64,000 nucleotides of DNA. Source: JBBDYD01 sp040901865 (GTDB lineage: Bacteria > Bacteroidota > Ignavibacteria > UBA10030). Where the stretch lies: NCBI GenBank assembly GCA_040901865.1, contig JBBDYD010000191.1, positions 3,569-67,568 on the forward strand. The letters run 5' to 3'. Below, piece after piece: positions 50,371-59,228 of the stretch. How positions within the stretch are numbered: the stretch's first letter is position 1; each line of letters starts with the position of its first letter. The notes beneath the pieces were generated by a model. The model saw nothing but the letters and a program-made list of their open reading frames with translations, did not search any database and was not told where the DNA came from. Position numbers and translations under genes: made by a program.

Positions 50371-51407
50371 TGGAGGCTACGCCAACAATTTCTATTGTAG
50401 GGGCATCCGGATATTCGGGTGCCGAACTCTATTCCCTGCTGTCTCACCACTCCCTTGTTCGCATCGGCAAGCTCTTTGCTAACACCTCCGCCGGTAAGCA
50501 GTTTCATGAAGTGTTTCCCCGATTTTTGGGGAATTCAGCGCAATCAAGCGGTTCATTGTTGGAACTGTATTCGCCGGAGGCGGCATGCTCAAGCGATCTG
50601 ATTTTCATTGCCCTCCCTTCCGGGGAGGCCATGCGAGTTGTTCCCGAACTCCTTCAGCGTGGAAAACGAATCGTCGATCTTGGTGGCGATTTTCGACTCA
50701 AGAGCGCTTCGCTTTATGAGCGCTATTACAAACACGTCCACTCGTCGCCCGACTATCTCAACCAAGCGGTGTATGGCCTTCCGGAATGGAACCGGGACGC
50801 GATTCGAAATGCAAAGCTCGTCGCCAACCCCGGCTGCTACCCAACAAGCGCCGTCCTGCCGCTTCTCCCCTTGCTGAAAGAAAAGATTATTCGCGATGAC
50901 GGGATAGCCATCAGTTCCCTTTCGGGTGTTTCCGGGGCTGGCAGAAGTGCTTCAGTCGATTTGTCTTTTGTCGAAGTCAATGAATCTGTAAAAGCATACA
51001 AGGTGGGAGTGCATCAGCATATTCCGGAAATTAAATCGGTCCTTTCGGAACTCACCGGGAGGCACATTTCGGTCAGTTTTGTGCCCCATCTGCTCCCCAT
51101 CACCCGTGGGATTTTTACGAGTATTTATGCACCCCTCGCTCAGGATGTTTCCCCTGAACGGGTTTTCGAGATCTATCAATCCCAATACACACGGGAACCG
51201 TTTATTCGCATCTTGGCCGACAACCTCCCCGAGATCAAACACGTAACGAACACCAATTTCCTCGATATCGGATTCCGCATTGACCGCGAGAATAACATGC
51301 TGATTATCTTGTCCGTTCTTGACAATCTGATCAAGGGTGCTGCGGGCCAGGCCGTTCAAAATATGAATCTTATGTTCGGGTTCAACGAGACGGAAGGACT
51401 TCTATGA
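50370..51407 (+). CDS. argC: N-acetyl-gamma-glutamyl-phosphate reductase
   Basis: The third step of arginine synthesis: NADPH-dependent reduction of N-acetylglutamyl phosphate to the semialdehyde. The 345 residues have the Rossmann start ISIVGASGYSGAEL, the catalytic-Cys motif NPGCYPTS, and the late HQHIPEI segment. ATG 50370 gives the usual short lead before the Rossmann strand; in-frame ATG 50346 lies inside the first operator and lacks a ribosome-binding site. Its TGA overlaps argJ (ATGA). Confidence 0.95.
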   Translation: MEATPTISIVGASGYSGAELYSLLSHHSLVRIGKLFANTSAGKQFHEVFPRFLGNSAQSSGSLLELYSPEAACSSDLIFIALPSGEAMRVVPELLQRGKRIVDLGGDFRLKSASLYERYYKHVHSSPDYLNQAVYGLPEWNRDAIRNAKLVANPGCYPTSAVLPLLPLLKEKIIRDDGIAISSLSGVSGAGRSASVDLSFVEVNESVKAYKVGVHQHIPEIKSVLSELTGRHISVSFVPHLLPITRGIFTSIYAPLAQDVSPERVFEIYQSQYTREPFIRILADNLPEIKHVTNTNFLDIGFRIDRENNMLIILSVLDNLIKGAAGQAVQNMNLMFGFNETEGLL

Positions 51408-52624
51408 AACCATCAACACCCGTAAGGGAATGCGACGGCGGAGTAACAACACCGCGGGGATTCAGAGCTGGCGGATTGTATTGCGGGATCCGAAAGGCCA
51501 AAAAAGATATTGCCATAATCGTATCCCAGTCTCCCGCGACGGTCGCCGCGGTTTTTACGATCAACAAAACACAAGCCGCGCCTTTGATTGTGGACAAGAT
51601 GCAACTCCAGCGTTCTCCCCTGTGCTCGGCTCTTGTCGTGAACAGCGGAAATGCAAATGCCTGCACGGGTGAGCGCGGACTGAACGATGCCTGGGAAATG
51701 GTAAGAACGGCGAGTGAAGCCATTGGTGTACCAGAAGAACAGGTGTTGGTTTCATCCACCGGCGTGATCGGGCAATATCTTCCGATGGACAGGGTCGTAT
51801 CCGGCATTCGACAACTGGCGCCGGTATTGACCGAAACAGGCGGTCGCGATGCCGCAGAAGCAATCATGACGACGGATACGTATTCAAAAGAAACCGCGGT
51901 GCAGTTTTCCCTGGGAAAATCCCTGGTAACGATCGGCGGCATGGCAAAAGGATCAGGAATGATCGCTCCAAACATGGCCACCATGCTCGCATTCATCACA
52001 ACCGACGTTCGCATCAGCCGCCCCCTCTTGCAGAAAGCACTCATGCGGGCGAATAATCGGTCGTTCAATCGCATCACGGTCGATGGTGACATGAGCACGA
52101 ATGACATGGTTGTCGTCCTTGCAAACGGCTTGGCTGAAAATGAACCATTCGGGGAACATTCGGAAGAATTTCATCTGTTCTGCGCGGCACTTGAGTATGT
52201 GATGATTAAACTTGCCAAGATGATTGCCCGCGACGGCGAAGGAGCCACCAAGCTCATCGAGATCTACGTCAAAGGTGCCCGGACCGAAGAAGAGGCGGCG
52301 CAGGCGGCTCGTTCTGTTGCCAACTCGAACCTCGTTAAAACCGCACTTCATGGTTGTGATGCCAACTGGGGCCGCATCATGGCTGCGGTGGGGTACTCGG
52401 GAATCGACATGGATCCCGAACAAATTGAAATCAGGTTTAACGATCTCCCCATTCTCAATAAGCACTACGAAATTGTCCTCGACGAAGAAAAAGCAAGATC
52501 AGCCCTTGCGCTGGAACAGGTTCTCGTGACCATTGATTTGAATCAGGGCTCGCAAAGTGCGAGGTTCTGGACGTGCGACCTGACAAAAGAATACGTCCAC
52601 ATTAACGCGAGTTACCGGTCGTGA
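51404..52624 (+). CDS. argJ: Glutamate N-acetyltransferase / N-acetylglutamate synthase ArgJ
   Basis: Transfers acetyl from N-acetylornithine to glutamate, recycling the acetyl group, and can be bifunctional. The self-cleavage site is intact at A192-T193 in APNMATMLAF, where Thr becomes the nucleophile of the beta chain. KGSGMIAPN and the DGDMSTNDMV block are also present. Presence of ArgJ implies the cyclic pathway; no argA or argE is seen here. It overlaps argC and argB by 4 bp each. Confidence 0.95.
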   Translation: MKPSTPVRECDGGVTTPRGFRAGGLYCGIRKAKKDIAIIVSQSPATVAAVFTINKTQAAPLIVDKMQLQRSPLCSALVVNSGNANACTGERGLNDAWEMVRTASEAIGVPEEQVLVSSTGVIGQYLPMDRVVSGIRQLAPVLTETGGRDAAEAIMTTDTYSKETAVQFSLGKSLVTIGGMAKGSGMIAPNMATMLAFITTDVRISRPLLQKALMRANNRSFNRITVDGDMSTNDMVVVLANGLAENEPFGEHSEEFHLFCAALEYVMIKLAKMIARDGEGATKLIEIYVKGARTEEEAAQAARSVANSNLVKTALHGCDANWGRIMAAVGYSGIDMDPEQIEIRFNDLPILNKHYEIVLDEEKARSALALEQVLVTIDLNQGSQSARFWTCDLTKEYVHINASYRS

Positions 52625-53514
52625 CACCGAAATCGATCGATTACGCCACCAAGGAAGAAGTGCTGATCGAAGCACTGCCCTACATTCAAACGTACGAGGG
52701 CAAAACGTTTGTGATTAAATACGGCGGTTCGGCGATGACCGACGAGGGCCTGAAACTCACGTTTGCCAAGGATGTTACCCTCCTTCGGAAAATCGGTATC
52801 AACATTGTCATCGTGCACGGCGGCGGCAAGGAAATAACGGAGACGGCGGCCCGGTTGGGGATCGAGACGCGGTTTGTTCAGGGTCAACGGTTTACGGACG
52901 AAAATATGATCCGGGTTGTTCTGATGGTGCTGGCGGGTGTACTAAACAAAGAAATCGTTCACGGGATCAATCAGAATGGAGGCAACGCTCTCGGGTTGTG
53001 CGGAGTGGATAACTCTCTGCTGAAAGCGAAAAAACTCTCGAGCAATGGGGTGGATCTTGGATTTGTGGGAACCATAACCTCTGTCAACACCACGTTTCTG
53101 CAGATGATCCTTCAGAACGGAATGATGCCGGTGATTGCTCCACTGGCTGTTGGGCCCTCCGGAGAGATTTTCAATGTCAACGCCGACCTTGGTGCGGCGG
53201 CAGTCGCATCGGCTCTCGGCGCGGAAAAGTTGGTGTACCTGAGCGACGTCGAAGGAATCATCGCGAATGGATCACTGGTCTCAACGTTGACGCAATCCGA
53301 AGCGCGCCGGATGATCGAGCGGGGCGACATTTTTGGGGGAATGATTCCGAAAGTACAATCGGCGTTTGAAACGCTCGATGCCGGCGTCAACAAGGTGCAT
53401 ATCGTGGACGGCCGCGTCAAGCATTCCTTGTTGCTGGAAATATTCACAGACGAGGGGATTGGTACGCAGATGATTCGTGACACGGCGCCGCACCAAAAGA
53501 GCATTGCGATATGA
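52621..53514 (+). CDS. argB: Acetylglutamate kinase
   Basis: Phosphorylates N-acetylglutamate, the usual feedback point of the cyclic pathway. The 297 residues show FVIKYGGSAMTD, IVIVHGGGKEI and the ATP-side block LVYLSDVEGI, plus FGGMIPKVQSA. An N-terminal helical extension (about 20 residues before the first strand) is the type linked to arginine-sensitive hexamers. That regulation is inference. The GTG start overlaps the argJ stop (GTGA). Confidence 0.95.
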   Translation: MTPKSIDYATKEEVLIEALPYIQTYEGKTFVIKYGGSAMTDEGLKLTFAKDVTLLRKIGINIVIVHGGGKEITETAARLGIETRFVQGQRFTDENMIRVVLMVLAGVLNKEIVHGINQNGGNALGLCGVDNSLLKAKKLSSNGVDLGFVGTITSVNTTFLQMILQNGMMPVIAPLAVGPSGEIFNVNADLGAAAVASALGAEKLVYLSDVEGIIANGSLVSTLTQSEARRMIERGDIFGGMIPKVQSAFETLDAGVNKVHIVDGRVKHSLLLEIFTDEGIGTQMIRDTAPHQKSIAI

Positions 53515-54455
53515 AAAAGGATCTTCTCACATTATTCGATGTGACCCGCGAGGATTTGGAGTCCCTCTTTGAAGAGGCCGATCGACTTCAGACAGATCGT
53601 TCTGCCACACCGCTCCTCGGTGCAACGGTGGCCCTGATATTTCAAAAACCGTCGTTACGAACACGTGTTTCATTTGAAGTCGGGGTCGCACAGCTTGGGG
53701 GAAACACGACCTTCCTTTCGCAGGAAAGCATTGGCGTTGGGACGCGCGAATCCGCGCATGACGTGGCTATGCTTCTTTCACGATTCTGCGATGCCATTAT
53801 TGCCCGCCTCTATGATCATACTGTGATTGTGGAACTTGCGCGCCATGCAACGGTTCCTGTGATTAATGCTTTGACTGATATCTCCCATCCATGCCAGGTT
53901 CTCGCCGATTTGTATACGATCAGACAGCACGGCAGACTGAAGCCGGGGCTGAAGGTGGCGTTTGTGGGTGACGGTAACAATGTCGTTAACTCGTGGCTCG
54001 AAATGGCTTCTCTCTATCCAATGGAGTTCGTTCTTGCCGCGCCCCGCGGGTATTGGCCGGATGAGGGCATTGTGCGGCGGGCCAGGGAATCCGGTGTGAG
54101 CAAGATCGAAATAACAAATGACCCGTCGGCGGCCGTGCAAAGAGCGGACGTTGTGTACACCGATGTGTGGACGAGTATGGGACAAGAGGCCGAAAGCGAA
54201 AAGCGCAAGAAGGCCTTTGCAGCGTTCCAGGTGAACGAGGTTTTGATGAGTCATGCGCCGTCCGATTGCATGGTCATGCACTGCCTGCCGGCACACAGGG
54301 GCGAAGAGATCACAACCGGCGTTATTGACGGGCCGAATTCTATTGTCTTTGACGAAGCGGAAAACCGACTTCATATTCAAAAGGCGGTTTTATCAGCTTT
54401 GTGCACCCGCAAGTCTATTCCTGCTCGATTCCAAAAGGGAGTTAAAACAGGATGA
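53511..54455 (+). CDS. argF: Ornithine carbamoyltransferase
   Basis: Forms citrulline from ornithine and carbamoyl phosphate. The carbamoyl-phosphate loop is KPSLRTRVSFE, with HPCQVLADLYTI in the middle and the ornithine-side motif HCLPAHRGEEI near the end. These wordings match OTCase rather than N-acetyl- or N-succinylornithine transcarbamylase, and the presence of argJ agrees with free ornithine as substrate. 314 residues, normal. Overlaps argB and argR by 4 bp. Confidence 0.93.
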   Translation: MKKDLLTLFDVTREDLESLFEEADRLQTDRSATPLLGATVALIFQKPSLRTRVSFEVGVAQLGGNTTFLSQESIGVGTRESAHDVAMLLSRFCDAIIARLYDHTVIVELARHATVPVINALTDISHPCQVLADLYTIRQHGRLKPGLKVAFVGDGNNVVNSWLEMASLYPMEFVLAAPRGYWPDEGIVRRARESGVSKIEITNDPSAAVQRADVVYTDVWTSMGQEAESEKRKKAFAAFQVNEVLMSHAPSDCMVMHCLPAHRGEEITTGVIDGPNSIVFDEAENRLHIQKAVLSALCTRKSIPARFQKGVKTG

Positions 54456-54913
54456 AGCACGCACGTCATCTGGCAATCAAAGAGATCCTGGCTCATGCGA
54501 TGGTTGGAAACCAGGATGAACTCCTGCGGTTGCTCAAGAAAGGCGGATTTGCAATCACGCAGGCGACGCTTTCGCGTGACTTGAAGGACCTCGGTGTCGG
54601 ACGGGTAAACACTGCCGATGGTGCGCGGTACGTGCTTCAAACGGAGGTCGAGGAGCAAAAGCTGAGAGCGTTTTTGGGATACGAAATCGAAGAAATTGAT
54701 TCCAATGAGTCGGTTATTGTTGTGAAAACGCTTCCGGGCAGGGCACAGGGTGTGGCGGGGATCATCGACGGCTTGCATCACCCCCTTGTCTTGGGGACCA
54801 TTGCGGGGGACAATACAATTTTTGTCACGCCCAAATCCGTCAAAAAAATCCCCGACTTGATAAAGGTGATCCGGTCTCTCATGTCCGATCAACGAAATCC
54901 AATCCATAACTAA
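54452..54913 (+). CDS. argR: Arginine repressor
   Basis: A 153-residue ArgR/AhrC-type regulator. The winged helix-turn-helix is at residues 1-70, with the recognition segment ITQATLSRDLKDLGV. The C-terminal hexamerisation and arginine-binding domain has GTIAGDNTIFV, the aspartate-containing corepressor motif. It is coupled to argF by ATGA, inside the operon it presumably represses through the boxes at 50337-50370. Confidence 0.95.
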   Translation: MKHARHLAIKEILAHAMVGNQDELLRLLKKGGFAITQATLSRDLKDLGVGRVNTADGARYVLQTEVEEQKLRAFLGYEIEEIDSNESVIVVKTLPGRAQGVAGIIDGLHHPLVLGTIAGDNTIFVTPKSVKKIPDLIKVIRSLMSDQRNPIHN

Positions 54914-54935
54914 TCGCTTTACCAAAGGAACATAC

Positions 54936-56183
54936 GTGAAAAAGCAACGCATTGCGGTCGCCTATTCAGGCGGGCTCGACACATCGGTCATCGTGAAATG
55001 GCTTCAGGAACGCTACAACGCCGACATCATCACGGTCACCGGTAATTTGGGGCAGAAGAAAGAAATTGTCGGCCTGGCAGACAAGGCCTACAAAATCGGC
55101 GCCAAGAAAGTGTATATTCAGGATTTGCGAGAAGAGTTTGTGGAACAGTACCTCTGGCCTTCCCTCAAGGCCGGCGCGTTGTATGAGCACACGTATCCCA
55201 TGGCAACTTCCATTGGGCGCCCGTTGCTCGCCAAAGCGCTCGTGGATGTGGCGCGCCGCGAACGGTGCACGGCCGTTGCGCATGGTTGTACCGGAAAGGG
55301 AAACGATCAGGTCAGATTCGAAACGGCGGTAGCGGCACTTGCACCGGATCTCAAAGTTCTGGCGCCGTTGCGGGAATGGGAATTCAAATCGAGGGAGGAG
55401 GAAATCGCGTATTGTGAAAAACATGGAATTCCCGTCACGGCGACGAGGGAGAATCCGTACTCCATTGACGAAAATATCTGGGGGACGAGTATTGAGTGCG
55501 GCATCCTCGAGGATCCCATGGCAGAACCGCCGGAAGATGCCTATCAGCGCACCGTTTCTCCGGCCAAAGCTCCCGATAAATCCACATACGTGACGGTGGA
55601 ATTCGAAGGCGGAATTCCTATTGGATTAAACGGAAAAAGAATAAAAGGTATCGATCTGATCGACAAACTTAATACCATCGCCGGGGCGAACGCGGTCGGG
55701 CGGATGGACCTCATTGAAAACCGGCTCGTAGGAATCAAGTCGAGGGAAGTGTACGAAGCGCCGGGAGCGGTCACACTGCACTTCGCACACCGGGAACTGG
55801 AACGCCTGACTCTCGAGAAGGAGGTTATGCATTTCAAAGCCAAAATCGCTCTGGATTATGCAAACCTCATCTACAACGGCCTTTGGTTCTCGCCCCTGCG
55901 AAAAGCCCTGGACGCTTTTATTGATGAGACACAAAAGGTTGTAAATGGGATTGTCCGCCTGAAGCTCTACAAAGGGAATATCGAAATCTCGGGCAGAACT
56001 TCGCCGAATTCACTGTACGATACAAAACTTGCAACCTATACCATCGAAGATCAGTTTGATCACAAAGCCAGCGAGGGGTTCATCAAAATTTATAGTCTGC
56101 CGATCAAAACCTTTTACAGGGTTAATCGGAACGGATTTATGAAGAAACGCGTCCTTCCGAAACGTCGAAAAACCCGAACATAG
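54936..56183 (+). CDS. argG: Argininosuccinate synthase
   Basis: ATP-dependent joining of citrulline and aspartate. The PP-loop AYSGGLDTSVIVKWL opens the protein, followed by CTGKGNDQVRFE and the aspartate/citrulline segment GTSIECGILEDP. The length is 415 residues. The start is GTG 54936 with AAAGGA upstream; 22 bp separate it from argR. The last ~10 residues are very basic (KKRVLPKRRKTRT), slightly unusual. The amidase gene begins 4 bp later. Confidence 0.95.
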   Translation: MKKQRIAVAYSGGLDTSVIVKWLQERYNADIITVTGNLGQKKEIVGLADKAYKIGAKKVYIQDLREEFVEQYLWPSLKAGALYEHTYPMATSIGRPLLAKALVDVARRERCTAVAHGCTGKGNDQVRFETAVAALAPDLKVLAPLREWEFKSREEEIAYCEKHGIPVTATRENPYSIDENIWGTSIECGILEDPMAEPPEDAYQRTVSPAKAPDKSTYVTVEFEGGIPIGLNGKRIKGIDLIDKLNTIAGANAVGRMDLIENRLVGIKSREVYEAPGAVTLHFAHRELERLTLEKEVMHFKAKIALDYANLIYNGLWFSPLRKALDAFIDETQKVVNGIVRLKLYKGNIEISGRTSPNSLYDTKLATYTIEDQFDHKASEGFIKIYSLPIKTFYRVNRNGFMKKRVLPKRRKTRT

Positions 56184-56187
56184 CGCG

Positions 56188-58008
56188 ATGATCCAAAGGT
56201 TTCTCTTCCTCCTTCTTCCCGTTCTCACTACGCTCGCACAACCGGCTGATTCCCTTCGGCCGTTCACCGGCCCGCTCTTCCTGCGTGTTGTCATACCTGA
56301 AACGGACACGATTACAGCGCCGGTGAACCGTCACCGGATTGCGGCCAGCACCATTCCTGGCGCCAGGGCATTCGTCGGTGACAAGGAGGCGAAGGTCTAT
56401 CAGAGCGGGGGATTCGCGGGGCTCGTGGAATTGCAACAGGATACCGTTGTCACAGACGTCAAAGTGATCGGTCCGGCAGGTGATTCCGTATCACGCAGGT
56501 TTATTTTTCTGAGATCGAAACCACTGCTGACTTCTCCCCATGACACGCTGGCGATCGATTCAGCCCTGATGGAACCGGCAGTTGACCGATGGATTGGACC
56601 CGGAGATATCCTCGAGGTGAGGTTCAAAGGGAGCCCGGGGTATGAAGCATCGTTTTCCCTGGAGGGCATCCAATCGGATATACCAATGCGGGAGCTTTCG
56701 GGTCGGGAGGCAGGAGGCCTCGAAGGAGTGTATGTTGGCCGCTATGTTGTCAATGAGGGGGATGAAGCGTTGGATATCCGGGTGGGGTTTGAACTACGAA
56801 GGAGTTTCTGGAGCAGTGAGGAGGCCGTCTCAAAGGGAAGAGTGCGTATTCTGGCTGCGGGCACACCGAGCGTTGGGGAACTCAGGGGTCGCAGACCGTT
56901 TCTGAATGCAGGATTGGGTGACGACCGGCTGGGTGGAGCGAAGCTCGGGTATCTTGATGCCGGTGTTCGACTTGCGATCTCCGGCAAGGCCCGGGGTCAG
57001 TATAAAATCCGGCTCACTCCTTCGATGGTCGCGTGGGTGCCTGAAGAGAACATGAAGCTCCTCCCCGAGGGGACACCGGTTCCCGCCTCGTTTGTGGGCT
57101 CGATAACGGCCTCGGGAAATTCCACAGAAGACATTATTATTGTCGGATTGAGCGATCGCCTGCCGTTCATCACCGAACAGCAACTGAATCCCGCAGCCGT
57201 GATTGTCAATATTTTTGGGGCAACATCGAACACGAATTGGATCACGCATCATCTTTCGGCCGAGGGAATTCAGAATATTTCATGGGAACAGGCGGGGGAA
57301 GGGCATTACCGGCTGAAGATTGCCCTGACAAACCAGGCCCACTGGGGATACGATGTGTCGTATCGGGGTGGAGCGAATCTTCACATTCGGATACGCCGGC
57401 CCCCCGCCGTTACCGGCCGGGACTCTGTGTTACGGAATCTCACGATCGCGGTCGATGCGGGCCACGGTGGTGAGAACTTTGGTGCGATTGGGAGTACGGG
57501 TGCCAGGGAGCGGGATATCACGCTGGAGATGGCTTCTCAGCTTGAGCTGCTGTTGAAGAGTCGCGGGGCCAGGGTGATCATGACACGAACAGACACCAAC
57601 GGAGTCTCCAATTTTGATCGTATCGAGAGGACCCTCTCATCGAAGGCACACTTGCTCGTAAGCATCCACTGCAATTCTGTCGGACTCAATGTCGACGCCG
57701 AACGCGTTCAGGGCACGTCGACATTTTTTCATCATGCCGGATTCAAGCCCTTGGCGGACCAGATCTACGCCCGCATGCTGGAACTTGGCCTTGCCCAGTT
57801 CGGCGTGGTCGGAGGCTTCAATTTTGCCCTTAACGGGCTCACGCAACTCCCCAGCGTTCTTGTCGAGACCGCGTTTATTTCCAATCCGGACGATGAAATG
57901 AAGCTTCTGGAGAAGCCGTTTCGTGAGCAAATAGCTGCGAAAATTGTGCTTGGATTGGAAGAATTCCTGCGAAATCAACTCACCTCCCCAACTTCTCCAG
58001 CAAAATAA
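56188..58008 (+). CDS. N-acetylmuramoyl-L-alanine amidase (Amidase_3), multidomain
   Basis: A secreted zinc amidase of 606 residues that cleaves peptidoglycan stem peptides. A signal peptide at 1-20 is followed by ~400 residues of beta-rich N-terminal domains, the last AMIN-like (VIVNIFGATSN...GIQNISW). The C-terminal Amidase_3 domain begins near 418 with VDAGH426GGENFG; the Glu in RERDITLE, the His in SIHCN and the catalytic Glu in VETAFIS complete the site. It lies 4 bp after argG, an unexpected position for a wall hydrolase; it may be read through from the arg promoter. Confidence 0.92.
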   Translation: MIQRFLFLLLPVLTTLAQPADSLRPFTGPLFLRVVIPETDTITAPVNRHRIAASTIPGARAFVGDKEAKVYQSGGFAGLVELQQDTVVTDVKVIGPAGDSVSRRFIFLRSKPLLTSPHDTLAIDSALMEPAVDRWIGPGDILEVRFKGSPGYEASFSLEGIQSDIPMRELSGREAGGLEGVYVGRYVVNEGDEALDIRVGFELRRSFWSSEEAVSKGRVRILAAGTPSVGELRGRRPFLNAGLGDDRLGGAKLGYLDAGVRLAISGKARGQYKIRLTPSMVAWVPEENMKLLPEGTPVPASFVGSITASGNSTEDIIIVGLSDRLPFITEQQLNPAAVIVNIFGATSNTNWITHHLSAEGIQNISWEQAGEGHYRLKIALTNQAHWGYDVSYRGGANLHIRIRRPPAVTGRDSVLRNLTIAVDAGHGGENFGAIGSTGARERDITLEMASQLELLLKSRGARVIMTRTDTNGVSNFDRIERTLSSKAHLLVSIHCNSVGLNVDAERVQGTSTFFHHAGFKPLADQIYARMLELGLAQFGVVGGFNFALNGLTQLPSVLVETAFISNPDDEMKLLEKPFREQIAAKIVLGLEEFLRNQLTSPTSPAK

Positions 58009-58018
58009 ATAACGGGTC

Positions 58019-58049
58019 TTGACAATTGAAACTTTTTCATGTTTATTAT
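58019..58049 (+). promoter_or_regulatory. Probable arsR promoter
   Basis: TTGACA at 58019-58024 and TATTAT at 58044-58049 with a 19-bp spacer resemble a sigma-70-type promoter. The -10 region overlaps the ArsR operator palindrome, a common arrangement for this repressor family. The spacing is long, so confidence is moderate. Confidence 0.5.
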
Positions 58050-58065
58050 CGTAATAATACGATAA
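58046..58065 (+). promoter_or_regulatory. ArsR operator palindrome
   Basis: A 20-bp near-palindrome: TTATCG and CGATAA flank TAATAATA, with only two mismatched pairs. It lies directly before the arsR ATG (58071), over the -10 region. Position and shape fit an autoregulatory ArsR/SmtB-family site. Confidence 0.7.
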
Positions 58066-58070
58066 AGAAC

Positions 58071-58403
58071 ATGCCCAAAAGTAAGTTATATCTTTTCAAG
58101 AAAACCGAAGTTCAGTTGGCAAATCTGCTTAAAGCCCTTTCTCACCCTGCGCGGATCGCCATCCTCTCGACGCTCTCCAAAAGAACCGAATGTGTTTGCG
58201 GAGAGGTCGTGAACGTCATTCCGCTTGCTCAGGCAACCGTCTCCCAGCATCTCAAGGCCCTCAAATCCGCCGGTCTGATCTCAGGAGAATTCGAGGGGCC
58301 CAAATCATCCTATTGCCTTAACTGGAAGAACATTGAGGAACTATCCTCCATGCTCGAGGACCTTGTCACAACGCTCAAAAACAATCAACAGCGATGCTGT
58401 TAG
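58071..58403 (+). CDS. arsR: ArsR-family arsenite-responsive repressor
   Basis: A 110-residue winged helix-turn-helix metalloregulator. The As(III) site is C41-V-C43 in TECVCGEV, matching the CVC motif of ArsR, and the C-terminus adds Cys109-Cys110 (QQRCC). The recognition helix region is QATVSQHLKALKSAGL. I start at ATG 58071; an in-frame TTG at 58026 would run through promoter and operator. It overlaps or abuts arsM. Confidence 0.92.
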   Translation: MPKSKLYLFKKTEVQLANLLKALSHPARIAILSTLSKRTECVCGEVVNVIPLAQATVSQHLKALKSAGLISGEFEGPKSSYCLNWKNIEELSSMLEDLVTTLKNNQQRCC

Positions 58404-58417
58404 AAAAGGATAAAACC

Positions 58418-59227
58418 GTGAAGAACCCTGAAGAACTCAAGATTGTTGTCAAAGAGACCTACGGGAAGATCGCATCACAATCCCGCACACAAAATGCCTC
58501 TTCCTGTTGCGGATCCGGATCCGGGTGTGGATGCTCCGACGACGCTGTGATGGCAGAGGAATACGGGCACCTGGACGGCTACGTGCCTGAAGCCGATCTC
58601 GGCCTTGGCTGTGGAATTCCCACGGATGGTGCGGGGATCAAATCCGGCGACACGGTACTCGATCTTGGCTCCGGCGCCGGCAACGACGTTTTCGTAGCGC
58701 GCCGTATCGTCGGTGAACATGGGAGGGTGATTGGCGTGGACTTCACTGAAGAAATGATCGCCAAGGCGAATGCCAACAAGCAGAAGCTTGGTTACGCCAA
58801 CGTGGGTTTCCGTATGGGAGATATTGAACAACTTCCCGTGGATACTTCCTCCGTTGACGTCGTCATCAGCAATTGCGTTCTGAACCTCGTTCCCGATAAA
58901 ACAAAGGCCTTTGCCGAAATATCCAGAGTCTTGAAGCCGGGAGGACATTTCAGTATATCCGATATCGTGGTCACAGCGCCGCTCCCCGAGAAACTGAAGA
59001 CGGTGGCGGAATTGTACGCCGGTTGCGTTTCGGGTGCAATGGTCCGAAGTGAGTACCTGAGCATCATTGAATCTGCAGGTTTTCGAAATATTCGTCTCGT
59101 AAAGGAAAAACCGATCCAGATTCCAGCGGAGGCCCTTGCTGAATATCTTTCCGACGTGGAACGCGCTGCGTACAATGACTCAAATGTTCGTATTCAAAGC
59201 ATCACCGTTATGGCGGAAAAACCATAA
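58418..59227 (+). CDS. arsM: Arsenite S-adenosylmethionine methyltransferase
   Basis: Methylates As(III) to mono-, di- and trimethylated species, using SAM. The 269 residues carry motif I VLDLGSGAGNDVF and the conserved arsenite-binding cysteines in LGLGCGIP, ISNCVLNLV and YAGCVSGAM, plus an N-terminal Cys-rich patch (SSCCGSGSGCGC). GTG 58418 has AAAAGGA seven bases upstream; ATG 58394, inside the arsR end, is an alternative that adds eight residues. The ArsN2 gene starts 1 bp after its stop. Confidence 0.94.
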   Translation: MKNPEELKIVVKETYGKIASQSRTQNASSCCGSGSGCGCSDDAVMAEEYGHLDGYVPEADLGLGCGIPTDGAGIKSGDTVLDLGSGAGNDVFVARRIVGEHGRVIGVDFTEEMIAKANANKQKLGYANVGFRMGDIEQLPVDTSSVDVVISNCVLNLVPDKTKAFAEISRVLKPGGHFSISDIVVTAPLPEKLKTVAELYAGCVSGAMVRSEYLSIIESAGFRNIRLVKEKPIQIPAEALAEYLSDVERAAYNDSNVRIQSITVMAEKP

Positions 59228-59228
59228 T

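Noticed and set aside
51382..52107. Minus-strand open frame of 241 codons opposite argJ
   Set aside because: Entirely within argJ, whose cleavage site and motifs are intact; no independent support.
58026..58070. TTG 58026 as the arsR start
   Set aside because: It would place the -10 region and operator palindrome within the coding sequence and add 15 residues not typical of ArsR; ATG 58071 fits better.
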